Source of the DNA: Parapedobacter tibetensis
Lineage (GTDB): Bacteria; Bacteroidota; Bacteroidia; Sphingobacteriales; Sphingobacteriaceae
DNA: 64,000 nucleotides
Direction: 5' to 3'
Assembly (NCBI RefSeq): GCF_024643205.1
Contig: NZ_JAMKQJ010000012.1
Location: forward strand, 62,001-126,000
Shown piece after piece: positions 27,412-36,579 of this stretch (positions within the stretch are counted from its first letter, which is position 1; each line of letters begins with the position of its first letter). The position numbers were made by a program, and so were the translations under genes. Under the pieces are notes generated by a model. The model was not told the origin of the DNA, did not search any database, and saw only the letters and a list, made by a program, of their open reading frames with translations.

Positions 27412-29919
27412 TTATAGACTCATTACGTACTCCCTAACTCGGCCCGGGGAGCTTTCAGTCGCAGAAGGAAGAGCGGGCAGCACTTCAGATAATTCTAGCA
27501 CGCTGTCACTCTTATTAAGCATATTCATGAAGACCAATATTGATAACGGCGCAACGAAGTTTATGTAAAAAGGCTTATAACTATCATAAGACTGACCATC
27601 ATTCCGCTTTCGTGTGTGCGAGAATTTAACAAAGACTTCGCTGGGAATAGAATAATCGCGAATAAATGCATTCAATTTTAAACAAAAAACTTCAGGACGC
27701 TCTTCGAAGACGCCTATGTAAGATCGCAAATAATCCACCTTAATATGCCATTGCTTCCGTTTTAGAATTATTTTTCTGTCGAATATAATTCTGGGGCTCA
27801 TGTGAACATTACAACTAAACGCGGAGTTGATTAAAAAATCGCCAATTCTTTGCATTAAATAGCTGTACCCAAAAAGGTCTGTGCTGTTGAATAAATCCAA
27901 AAATTGTGTAAATTTTGATTTCCTATGTACTGCTTCCATAGAAAAATTCACCGGTTTAACGACTACTCCGTCTCCATTGATAATTCTTACCTTGTTATCG
28001 TCACAAACAGCTAAAAACAAGGAGTTTAGGGGAATATCTTCATTCGAATCAGTATCCGAAGAAGCGATATCTATAGTATAATTTGCTAAAATTGGAAAAG
28101 AATTTGAATTATGGATAGAAGCGTCCCTAACATCAGCAACCATTGAGTCTTTTTCGCAATTAATTACGTATTCGCGACATCTTTCTAAAACATTAGTAGG
28201 GCAAAACCCCAGATATCTAGACACATTAGATCCAAATCCGCCGGAAAAAGAATTAATAATAACGTCCTCAAATTTATTATTAATGAATTGCACAAATGCC
28301 CCAAACTTTATATTGTTATCAATTACGATTGATGATCGGTCTACAAAAGACGAAATATCTATTGGACGGTCACCATCTCCTTTTGCAAGTTCGGCAAGAA
28401 GCTTATCGAGTATAACATTGGCAGCATCAAAATCCACATTCTCGCTGTCGATTGCTTTTTTATTCTTCAGATAAATCTCAGTGTACGCCTCCAATAATGG
28501 CATTCTTTTAACTCCATTTTGCACCATGTACCGATAAAGAAAACTTATACTTCTTTCTTTCAAAGAAATACAGTTTAATGCAAAAAAAACCTCTCGTATC
28601 CTATCCTGCACCGCCTCAATGTGTATACTTTCCAGTTCAACATCAGATGTGGTGAAAACATTTTCGTAGAATAAATTTTTTGAAAGGACCAACTTATTTA
28701 AATAATCGCAAGTTCCGTCAAAATTCAGTGCTTTGCTAATTTGTCGGGAGCAATCATCCATATATTGCCTGCGCTTAGAAATATCATGCGTTGACTCCAA
28801 GGAAAGCACGGTAGACCTAAGAAGCACTAAAAAGCTACGCACTTTCAATACTTCTAAATCGAGGTTTAGCTTATTTCTGTCAATAAAGTCTATCAGACTA
28901 TTGACCCACTCCATGTTGTCTATTGCTACTGGGAATTGGAGGATCAGAATTCCCACGTCTATCAACGCGTTTAAAAATTCACCGATCGTTTCCTCTCCCT
29001 GAGGATATTTAATAGCTATTAAATCTTCCAAATCGCGATGATGAACCGATTGTTTAGCAAGCTCAATAATCGCTATAACGACAGCATTTTTTTTCGCTTT
29101 TTTGAAATACTCGTTATTCTTGACATTAACAAAAAAATGAAAGAATTCATCATCTTCTATTTCTTTGCAAATTGCTGAATTAGGTTTTACGATCAAATGT
29201 CGAACAAAATTCTTATTTCCAAGCAATATTTCTTTGACGCGAAAAAATATTAAATTAGAAATTTGAATTCTAGATTCTTGTTGATTAAAGTCGACTTTTT
29301 TGTATCGTTTTTCCTTCAACTCCAATACAAACACGCTATTTAAGCTGCTAAACGGGGTGGTTTTCGTAACGCTTCTTATAAAGTATTTTGTTATTGCAAT
29401 TAAAAGATTCTTGTTGCTTTTGTCTATTTTAGAGTCTTTAGGTAGTGTTTTTCTGATTTCTTCGTATAGAACATTAGAAGAAAATAAGATTCCGTTAGCC
29501 AAGAAATGTTGTCCCCAGCTCTCTCTAATTGTGTTAACACTTTTTCTTAACTGATTTTTAAAGCTTATTTCAAATTGCTCTTTCTTACTGGCTACTTGGA
29601 ATGAGCAAGAAATATACAAATCGATGGCCTTTTTTAGATCGTCATAGTCACTTACTATACCACTGTATTTTGCGAGATCGCGATTATTGAATACGTCTCT
29701 TTTCAAGGATAAAAGAATATTTCTAGCAGTATCGTTTGATTCTTTACCAATTAAATCGAAGAGAATATTAACAACGGTCTGTTTCAAAGCGTCAGCTTCC
29801 AAGTTAAGTGATGTAATGGAATTACACTCTTCATAGCCTTGTTTCATTGTTAAAAAATCCAATAAGTTGGTACTAGCACCTCCTTGTCGCCCGAAGATTA
29901 ATGGAAATGTAGTTCTCAT
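27412..29919 (-). CDS. Lantibiotic dehydratase, N-terminal (glutamylation) part of split LanB
   Basis: LanB enzymes use glutamyl-tRNA to activate Ser/Thr in a precursor peptide, then eliminate glutamate to give dehydroamino acids. The 835-residue protein begins with the PLIFGRQGG segment and carries RSVTKTTPFSSL (residues 182-193), the counterpart of the conserved R-x-TPF motif in this family. SFSGGFGSNVSRYLGF lies later. The elimination domain is absent and is encoded separately at 37978-38862, a split arrangement known in Bacteroidota such as pinensin producers. The gene is visibly A+T-rich. It lies between two glycosyltransferase genes, about 190 bp from the next. Confidence 0.82.
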   Translation of the reverse strand: MRTTFPLIFGRQGGASTNLLDFLTMKQGYEECNSITSLNLEADALKQTVVNILFDLIGKESNDTARNILLSLKRDVFNNRDLAKYSGIVSDYDDLKKAIDLYISCSFQVASKKEQFEISFKNQLRKSVNTIRESWGQHFLANGILFSSNVLYEEIRKTLPKDSKIDKSNKNLLIAITKYFIRSVTKTTPFSSLNSVFVLELKEKRYKKVDFNQQESRIQISNLIFFRVKEILLGNKNFVRHLIVKPNSAICKEIEDDEFFHFFVNVKNNEYFKKAKKNAVVIAIIELAKQSVHHRDLEDLIAIKYPQGEETIGEFLNALIDVGILILQFPVAIDNMEWVNSLIDFIDRNKLNLDLEVLKVRSFLVLLRSTVLSLESTHDISKRRQYMDDCSRQISKALNFDGTCDYLNKLVLSKNLFYENVFTTSDVELESIHIEAVQDRIREVFFALNCISLKERSISFLYRYMVQNGVKRMPLLEAYTEIYLKNKKAIDSENVDFDAANVILDKLLAELAKGDGDRPIDISSFVDRSSIVIDNNIKFGAFVQFINNKFEDVIINSFSGGFGSNVSRYLGFCPTNVLERCREYVINCEKDSMVADVRDASIHNSNSFPILANYTIDIASSDTDSNEDIPLNSLFLAVCDDNKVRIINGDGVVVKPVNFSMEAVHRKSKFTQFLDLFNSTDLFGYSYLMQRIGDFLINSAFSCNVHMSPRIIFDRKIILKRKQWHIKVDYLRSYIGVFEERPEVFCLKLNAFIRDYSIPSEVFVKFSHTRKRNDGQSYDSYKPFYINFVAPLSILVFMNMLNKSDSVLELSEVLPALPSATESSPGRVREYVMSL

Positions 29920-29973
29920 GAAAACTCGATCCGGATTTGTAAAAATTAAATTTTCTATGGCAGTATCAGTAAT

Positions 29974-31149
29974 TTAACTCAAAGTATGTTTTATGACCTC
30001 TTCAATGTCAAATTCGAGCATCGTTTGGTGTATCTCTCTTTTTAAACTTAAAAGCATAGGAAGACTACACAACCTCCCATTTTTAAATTGGTCAACACAC
30101 TCTACAAATATTTCAAAATGATTTTCGTTGTCTTTTGGATGCGGGACGTGTTTTGATACTTGCTTCATTTGCAATACCATTGCTACATCTTCTCTATCAT
30201 AGCACAATGTTCCCAACGTTATTGCAGGCTTCTCATTCAGTATGGGATAGTGGTATATCCCGGAGCCGCACTGATGAATTATCAAATCCACGGAAGACGA
30301 AACAATATCTAGCGGCAAAAATTTATTTTGAAAAACCCTCGGCCTTTCATGGTCTTTTTTGACTATATAATCAACTGTGGTGATTACGCAGAATTCCTGT
30401 TCCACCAGATAATCAATATAGGCTTCCGCCGGGGTATTATCGATCAGACCCAATGTTAGGAACACTTTTCTTCTATCGCGATTAGCCTCAAAAAACTTTT
30501 CTAAATTTTTAATTAGCAAGTCTGAAGGATTGTCTTTTACGGTAAGCGGACCAGCAAAGAAGTATGAAGTATCATCAGACAAAGAATCCGGAAGTATTTC
30601 AATAGACCGTATTCCCGGGACAATTTTTGTCTTGGCGTTTAAGTATTGTTTTAAGAACTTTGATTCCGGAGTAGAATCGTTAAGCTGGGATTGGTCGTGA
30701 AAAAAATCAAGCAATCTGCTGGCTCTATTACCTTTATCGTCTTTCTCTGCAGAATGAATGTGATGTTCCCGCCTATATCGATTATCTATAGACCTGAAAA
30801 AACCAGTCCGTTGGACTGAAATTCTGGGAACGCCATTCTTTTCTGATATTAATGGGCTAGTAAAGCAGTTATCCTCAATTACAATGGAAGGTTTTATCAA
30901 ATCGAACGATTCTTGTTCGGCAGCAAAGATCTCCCGTCTCAGCTTTTCTAAGCTGTGGTGGGATCGGACCGAATAATCTAAGTTAACACAGTTTATGCCA
31001 CTAGCCTTAAGTAGCTCTTTATTCTGTTCTCCAACCAAAAAGAAGTTATTTACATAACTTAACCTTCTGAGATAACGCTGGTGGAAAACAAATAGAGGAA
31101 TTAAGTGAGAATGCCCTCCAACCAAACTGGGTATTGATAAAATATTCAT
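29974..31149 (-). CDS. GT-B-fold glycosyltransferase (GT1/MGT-like)
   Basis: This 391-residue protein starts MNILSIPSLVGGHSHLIPL, the glycine-rich acceptor-side loop of GT1 enzymes. The C-terminal donor-binding half has DLIIHQCGSGIYHYPILNEKPAITL, the counterpart of the HxGxG sugar-nucleotide site. The motif is degenerate: HQCGSG in place of HGGxG. Its start overlaps the end of the DUF2927-like gene by 4 bp, so they are translated together. The sugar and acceptor are unknown; peptide glycosylation is inferred from the cluster. Confidence 0.75.
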   Translation of the reverse strand: MNILSIPSLVGGHSHLIPLFVFHQRYLRRLSYVNNFFLVGEQNKELLKASGINCVNLDYSVRSHHSLEKLRREIFAAEQESFDLIKPSIVIEDNCFTSPLISEKNGVPRISVQRTGFFRSIDNRYRREHHIHSAEKDDKGNRASRLLDFFHDQSQLNDSTPESKFLKQYLNAKTKIVPGIRSIEILPDSLSDDTSYFFAGPLTVKDNPSDLLIKNLEKFFEANRDRRKVFLTLGLIDNTPAEAYIDYLVEQEFCVITTVDYIVKKDHERPRVFQNKFLPLDIVSSSVDLIIHQCGSGIYHYPILNEKPAITLGTLCYDREDVAMVLQMKQVSKHVPHPKDNENHFEIFVECVDQFKNGRLCSLPMLLSLKREIHQTMLEFDIEEVIKHTLS

Positions 31150-32513
31150 TTGGCCATGTCTAATTCAATTTCCTTAAAATCCGCTAATTTCAGGCCATCT
31201 ATAAATTCGTTGGAATAAACTAGCTTCAATAAGTTTGCATATCGAGGGGTAAATTCTATTTCATTTCCATTGGTCTTAAACAACTCGTTGGTACGGGATG
31301 GCTCATTGGGCATCTGAATTAAGCTGAAGTAGATCGCATCAATTATACTCCGCGGCCTTAATTCCTGAGCGCTTTCACTAGCGTTAAAAGAAAGCTGAAC
31401 CTTATTTTTGATAAGCTTTGGAAACATACAGGTTCTCCCCGCGATTATTTCGTTACTGCCTTTTACCGATGCTTTCTGGTTATCCGATTGACGGAAGTCA
31501 AAAACAATTCCGTGACTGGGTTCCATAGCGGGTGACGCAGCTAGTTTGAGGTTTATATTGGGAGATATCTTATTGAGGGCCAAAATGGCACGCGCTATGG
31601 TGAGTGAGTCCTCTTTTTGTATCGGTCCATACAAGTATAGGTTTGTTTCTTTTGGGTGTTTTAGGAAGACGCCATCGAAAAAACATTTTTCTACATCCTC
31701 ATACGACGTTTGCGGGTATTTTGCTAGCAAATTTTCAATCTTCTGATGTGTGTTAACCGCGTAGAGCTCATCAGCAAAATTCTTTTCAAATGACTCCCTC
31801 GTGTAGTTTGCAGGAATCACTGGTTCGTAGAGTAATGACAGCACATCAACGTCTAATGGTGTTAACGATTTAGCCGGATTGTAATTTTCAAAGAAAAGAC
31901 TGCTCGGATAGTTATAACTGTCGCCTATGATACCAAGCGATTGTATAATTTCCTCCAGCACGATCTTGTACCTGGTTGAGTAGGTCAGGTCCTTTTCCGT
32001 GTAATAAATGCCGACGTTAGCCTGCTCTATAATGCCATCATAAGCAGTTGATCTCACCATTCCAACATGCCAATCGGCATCATTATCGCTTATAAAAACG
32101 CTGTCTGGCTTAAAAAAGGCGTTAACCTCTTTTAGATCTCCAAAAAAAATCCTGATCAATGCGGAATCACCTGGAGCAGCCAAGGATAACCTGATAGGAA
32201 GTTTCAACTTATTTACATCCGAAATTGCTCTTTCTACATATCCAATCTCCTCTTCAGTTGGATGCCCTAAAATTGCAATCGTGGGGTTGGAACTCAGTTT
32301 TGTAATGACATTACTCATTCCGTTGTCATCCTCATGAAAAACAGTTTCATAAAAGTAATTCAATGTTTCGATACCGTATTTGTCTTTTAGATATTTCAAG
32401 TTTCTAGAACTGATTGTCGATTCATCCTTTGGAAGGCAGCTGGGGGATATAGCTAAGAAATGAATCCCTAGCATCCAATAAACGAATTGACTTTTTATTG
32501 ACGATAGCGCCAT
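31146..32513 (-). CDS. Predicted lipoprotein with duplicated DUF2927-like domain
   Basis: The function is unknown. An N-terminal hydrophobic stretch ends in ISPSC (Cys26), a possible lipobox. Two copies of the same fold can be aligned. The first (about 75-245) has IAILGHPTEEE, then EEIIQSLGIIGDSYNYPSSL and a closing LLYEPVIP, matching DUF2927. The second (about 285-455) has LYLYGPIQKED, DAIYFSLIQMPNEPSRTNEL and KLVYSNEFI, in the same order but without the E-x-x-Q core. Copy one may bind a ligand or be a peptidase-like fold; copy two has diverged. It follows the precursor gene after a terminator. Possible roles are immunity or maturation at the surface. Confidence 0.65.
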   Translation of the reverse strand: MALSSIKSQFVYWMLGIHFLAISPSCLPKDESTISSRNLKYLKDKYGIETLNYFYETVFHEDDNGMSNVITKLSSNPTIAILGHPTEEEIGYVERAISDVNKLKLPIRLSLAAPGDSALIRIFFGDLKEVNAFFKPDSVFISDNDADWHVGMVRSTAYDGIIEQANVGIYYTEKDLTYSTRYKIVLEEIIQSLGIIGDSYNYPSSLFFENYNPAKSLTPLDVDVLSLLYEPVIPANYTRESFEKNFADELYAVNTHQKIENLLAKYPQTSYEDVEKCFFDGVFLKHPKETNLYLYGPIQKEDSLTIARAILALNKISPNINLKLAASPAMEPSHGIVFDFRQSDNQKASVKGSNEIIAGRTCMFPKLIKNKVQLSFNASESAQELRPRSIIDAIYFSLIQMPNEPSRTNELFKTNGNEIEFTPRYANLLKLVYSNEFIDGLKLADFKEIELDMAK

Positions 32514-32547
32514 AGTGTTATATTAAGCATGTGATAAGCAATGATAA

Positions 32548-32584
32548 AAGTGGGTTCAATGAAGATTCAAAGAACCCACTTTTA
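32548..32584 (-). terminator. Terminator after the precursor gene
   Basis: AGTGGGTTC pairs with GAACCCACT around a roughly 14-nt loop. On the minus strand the stem runs straight into TTTTATC. It lies between the precursor stop (32690) and the next start (32513), a common layout that gives much precursor mRNA and less downstream mRNA. Confidence 0.8.
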
Positions 32585-32689
32585 ATAGTCTACAAAGTAA
32601 CATTTCTTCTTTTGGAATTCAGTACCTAATCATTTTCCTTAATCATGCCAAAAAAATTGAAAATGAGTACTTGAAATGTCACCTGTAGT

Positions 32690-32962
32690 TTAATTAGGGT
32701 AATAATCATACTCTTCTTTAACCACGGTACTATCGCCACCATCGGCTTTTTTAAATGTAGTAGTCGTTGTTTTTTTTGTTTTAACCTGTTTCGGTTTGCT
32801 AGCGGTAGCAGCAACAATAATTCCAATTGTGGTTATTACGGTTCCGACAAGTACATAAACCCCACAGGGAACAGTAGTACCACCTTTAATCTCCGTAAGC
32901 TCTTGCTCACATAGCTGAACAGCATAGCTGTCAACCATTAAATCTTCAATTGATAATTTCAT
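32690..32962 (-). CDS. Candidate ribosomal precursor peptide with double-glycine leader
   Basis: The 90-residue product has a 28-residue leader ending EQELTEIKGG, a classic double-glycine cleavage site for C39-peptidase exporters. The predicted core (29-90) starts TTVPCG, with its only Cys at 33, then a hydrophobic segment (about 35-54), then a basic, Thr-rich part with five Thr in a row (65-69) and an acidic, Tyr-containing tail. One Cys allows at most one lanthionine. The Thr run is a good target for LanB dehydration or glycosylation. The gene sits directly after the C39 ABC transporter and HlyD genes, and a terminator follows. It does not resemble a known lantibiotic core. An unmodified class II-type bacteriocin is the alternative. 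Confidence 0.75.
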   Translation of the reverse strand: MKLSIEDLMVDSYAVQLCEQELTEIKGGTTVPCGVYVLVGTVITTIGIIVAATASKPKQVKTKKTTTTTFKKADGGDSTVVKEEYDYYPN

Positions 32963-33048
32963 AAAAAATAAAAATAAAAATGATATTAAACTCCTACTCT
33001 TTTATTGGTTTTTCGGATTCCACCATGGCTATGATTTTCTTTAATGCA

Positions 33049-34347
33049 TTATTTCTTATTAAATACGTATAAAATGTTTGAAAACACTCTTTCAAGTAAG
33101 TTTCGGTCATTTGTAATTATCTCTCCGATACCCCTCATATTATCCCTAATTACCATTCGGCTATTCGAAATATTTTCATTGTCAAGTTTAATCCTTCCTA
33201 CATAAAAATCCTCCCCTGCAATTGACGAAAACTCCGACAGGTTACCCTCAAGTAAACCGTACTCCTTGTAAGGATAATCATTAAGCTTTATTAGAACCCG
33301 CTGACCAAGCTTGACTTTACCTGCACCGGCAACGTTTATATTAGCTTTGACAGAATGAAAGGTACTGTGAGGCAATACAGTAAGCATTTTGCCAGAAAAA
33401 AAATTACCTTCCTCCAAATTTTGCAAGAAATGAACTTTGCCCTGTACCGGTGAAACGAACAAATAGCGTTTTTTCCAAGCTTCGATAGCGGAATGAATAC
33501 GTCCCAAGGATGTTTTAATTGATACGGTTTGAGTTAATAAACTTTGTCTTTCCTCATTCAACAAACTATTCCTTTTATTCTTAAGTGTACCTATTTCTGC
33601 TTCAATCCTAGTTAGCTGTATTTCATTTTGTTTCAGTTCCAATTGCTTGATGTAGTAACTCTGCCTACTGTTGTTATATTCACCCTTACTTAGGACTTTT
33701 CGTGAAAACAAAATAGAGTCAGCTTTAAACCTCTCCTCATTGATATCATCTTGGTTATTATTGATTTGAGTTAACGTAGAATACTGCCGTTTCAACTTTA
33801 TCCGGTCTTCAAGTTCTTCCTCTATATACTCGACTTGCACCTTGAAAAAGTTCAATTTTTGAATTTTGTAATATGATAATAATTGATCTGACAAAGAGCT
33901 CCATTCGTTTTCGATAGTTTCGCCTAACTGCATTTCCTTTCCGATATATTTCTCAAAAAATCCGACTAGTCCTTCTTCGTCGAGAGAAATAGTTTTCAGG
34001 TCTTTGTCCAACATCAACACATCCTGATAATTTGCACTATTCCTGAAAACTAAAAGACTTGTGCCGTCTTTTACCGTCGCATTATTTTTAACCAAAATTT
34101 TTTCAATTTCGTTACCTTCTGCGATTTGAAATGTAATACTCGGATTGTTGGTGGAAACTTCAATATCACATTTGATAATATCCGGATACCTAACAATGTA
34201 GGCGAAGAAAAACAATAGCAGAAATATACCCAGAAAAATTGTAATCCCCCAACGCATCCACCACTTAGGCTTCATCGTGTATACGTCGTTAAAAAACTCT
34301 TCCCGTAAATCAAAATTTTCCATCCCTGTTTTAACTATCAAGTTCAA
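33049..34347 (-). CDS. HlyD-family membrane-fusion protein
   Basis: HlyD-type adaptors link an inner-membrane ABC exporter to an outer-membrane channel in the periplasm. The 432-residue protein has one membrane helix near residues 34-54, a biotinyl-lipoyl-like strand (EGNEIEKILVKNNATVKDG), a long coiled coil (about 140-270) and a beta-barrel end (VSPVQGKVHFLQNLEEGNFFSG). It overlaps the ABC transporter gene by 17 bp. No TolC-like gene is in the window, so the exporter probably borrows a host channel. Confidence 0.88.
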   Translation of the reverse strand: MNLIVKTGMENFDLREEFFNDVYTMKPKWWMRWGITIFLGIFLLLFFFAYIVRYPDIIKCDIEVSTNNPSITFQIAEGNEIEKILVKNNATVKDGTSLLVFRNSANYQDVLMLDKDLKTISLDEEGLVGFFEKYIGKEMQLGETIENEWSSLSDQLLSYYKIQKLNFFKVQVEYIEEELEDRIKLKRQYSTLTQINNNQDDINEERFKADSILFSRKVLSKGEYNNSRQSYYIKQLELKQNEIQLTRIEAEIGTLKNKRNSLLNEERQSLLTQTVSIKTSLGRIHSAIEAWKKRYLFVSPVQGKVHFLQNLEEGNFFSGKMLTVLPHSTFHSVKANINVAGAGKVKLGQRVLIKLNDYPYKEYGLLEGNLSEFSSIAGEDFYVGRIKLDNENISNSRMVIRDNMRGIGEIITNDRNLLERVFSNILYVFNKK

Positions 34348-36508
34348 TTTGATTGCTAACTAAATTGAAATAATGACCTCTAACTGCGACAAGCTCTGAG
34401 TGGGTTCCAACTTCAACAATCTCACCCTTATGTAAAACGACAATTTTATCGGCTCTTTTTACTGTACTAAGGCGATGGGCAATTATTACGCTTGTCTTTT
34501 CTTTTAGGATTCGTTCAAAATTATCGCTTATTTCTCTTTCGTTTTTTGCATCTAAGGAATTTGTTGCTTCATCAAAAAATAGAAAATCAGGATTCTTATA
34601 GAGCGCTCGAGCGATTAAAATTCGTTGCTTTTGCCCCCCACTAATACCGAATCCACCGTTTCCTATAGGAGTGTATAGCTTAAGAGAAGTCCCATTTATA
34701 TATTCCCTAAGATTTGAAAATTCAATAACGGATTTCAACCTCTCTTCATCAATGCTTTCTGAGTCTAACACAATATTCATCAGTATAGTGTCATTGAATA
34801 TTTTGCCGTCTTGAAGTACTGCCGCACTTTTTTGTCGCCAATTATATAGGTTTATCGAATTTAACGGTGTGTCGCCGACGAATATTTCACCTTCGTAGGT
34901 ATCGTAAAGTCGCAGCAGCAGTTTCATTAAAGTAGTTTTCCCGCTACCGCTCTGACCAACTATCGCCGTCATTTTGCCCTCTTCTATTTCGAGGTTTATT
35001 TGCTTCAACACGTTTGGTGTGCTCTCATGATATTTAAAAGACAGATTAACTAGTCGTATAGTTCTCTTCGATGGAAGAGAGGATTCAAAGCCGTCAAAAA
35101 TTTTTTCTTCCTTCTCCTCTTCTACAACTTCGTTTACTCTCTCTAAACTAATATTTGCATCCTGGTATGACTGAACCAATCCAATTATTTGTCCTACGGG
35201 GCCATTCATTTGACCAATAATGTACTGAGCGGATAGCATCATTCCTATAGTCATTTCACCTTCTACTACCGCTTTTGCTGCAACGAATGTGATCACAATG
35301 TTTTTAATTCTATCAATTAAAGTTGTTCCGAAATGCTGAGTTTGTGATAGATTCAATGATTTTACAGTTAAATTGGAAATCTCTGCTCTACTTTTTTCCC
35401 AATCCCACCTCTTTTTCTGATTTAAGTTGTTGATTTTTATTTCCGTGCTATTATCGACAATCTGGATAATTTCATTTTGATTTTCAGTGTTGGCATCGAA
35501 CAATCCAAGATCCAGCCTTCTTCTTGCCCCAAGAAATAAAAAGATCCAAATTAAATACAAAATCGTGCCGCCAAGAAACACCAGGAATAATTGAATTTTA
35601 TAAAAACATAATATCGCGGCATAAACAATGAAACTTAAAGTTGAAACAATAATTCCTAAGAAAGCATTCATAAGAAAAGCTTGAATACGGTTATGATCCC
35701 CGATTCGGTTCAATATATCGCTTGTCATCTTTCTTTCGAAGAAGTTAATGGGCAATCGTAATAACTTAGATAAAAAGTCTGACACCATGCTGATATTAAT
35801 TCTATCCGCAACAAACAATATAACTCTGCTCTGTATGTAGTGTGAAATTACTGAGCTTAGTGTTAACACCAGAGAGGCAACTAAAAGAATGTTAATAAAG
35901 TCGAAATCTTTTGTCTCTATTCCAATATCGACAATTGACTGTGTAATAAACGGGAACACAAGACTGACAGCCACTCCGGTTATCATTCCGATCAGGACTT
36001 GGAAAAGAAAGTTTTTGTATGGCAATACATACCCAGCATATCGGTAGATGTTTTTTCTAACTTTTACGTCTTTCTGTTGATATAATTTAGGGCTTGGCTC
36101 GATTACCAGAACGACTCCCTTTTCGTGGCGCCCTGTCCAACACTTTTCAAACTCAGCTTTAGTATATTTTACCAAGCCGATTTGAGGGTCTGACAGAAAG
36201 AATATGCTTTTACTAATTTTGTATATCACAACGAAGTGAGTATATCTCCAATGTATAATACAAGGCAACTGCACTTTTTCGGTGAGATCCTTTACTGATA
36301 ATTTTAGTGGCAAAGTCCGTAATCCAATTTCGTCTGCGACACGGCTAATATCCTTCAAAGAAACCCCTTCTCTGGCTATGTTACACTTTTCGCGCAAATA
36401 CTTCATGGAAAAATTTTTTCCGTAGTATTTACAAATAATCTTTAAAGATGCCGGACCACAATCCATCGCATCTAATTGTTTAAAGAAAGGAAATCTTCCC
36501 AGGCTCAT
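34331..36508 (-). CDS. Peptidase-containing ABC transporter (C39 bacteriocin exporter)
   Basis: The 725-residue protein cleaves double-glycine leaders and exports the peptide. The N-terminal C39 domain is intact: Cys17 (MDCGPASL), His91 (THFVVIY) and Asp107 (LSDPQ). Six membrane helices lie at about 165-450. The ATPase has Walker A GQSGSGKTT (518-526), signature ISGGQKQR (about 622-629) and Walker B FLFFDEATNSLD (about 642-653). It is encoded with its HlyD partner and the double-glycine precursor gene, so the three form one export unit. Confidence 0.93.
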   Translation of the reverse strand: MSLGRFPFFKQLDAMDCGPASLKIICKYYGKNFSMKYLREKCNIAREGVSLKDISRVADEIGLRTLPLKLSVKDLTEKVQLPCIIHWRYTHFVVIYKISKSIFFLSDPQIGLVKYTKAEFEKCWTGRHEKGVVLVIEPSPKLYQQKDVKVRKNIYRYAGYVLPYKNFLFQVLIGMITGVAVSLVFPFITQSIVDIGIETKDFDFINILLVASLVLTLSSVISHYIQSRVILFVADRINISMVSDFLSKLLRLPINFFERKMTSDILNRIGDHNRIQAFLMNAFLGIIVSTLSFIVYAAILCFYKIQLFLVFLGGTILYLIWIFLFLGARRRLDLGLFDANTENQNEIIQIVDNSTEIKINNLNQKKRWDWEKSRAEISNLTVKSLNLSQTQHFGTTLIDRIKNIVITFVAAKAVVEGEMTIGMMLSAQYIIGQMNGPVGQIIGLVQSYQDANISLERVNEVVEEEKEEKIFDGFESSLPSKRTIRLVNLSFKYHESTPNVLKQINLEIEEGKMTAIVGQSGSGKTTLMKLLLRLYDTYEGEIFVGDTPLNSINLYNWRQKSAAVLQDGKIFNDTILMNIVLDSESIDEERLKSVIEFSNLREYINGTSLKLYTPIGNGGFGISGGQKQRILIARALYKNPDFLFFDEATNSLDAKNEREISDNFERILKEKTSVIIAHRLSTVKRADKIVVLHKGEIVEVGTHSELVAVRGHYFNLVSNQIELDS

Positions 36509-36579
36509 AATTAATAGGTTTGAATCGACTCTGAAACCTAACTAAAAGGACGCGTTTACGTGTTTATCGCCTCTTACTT

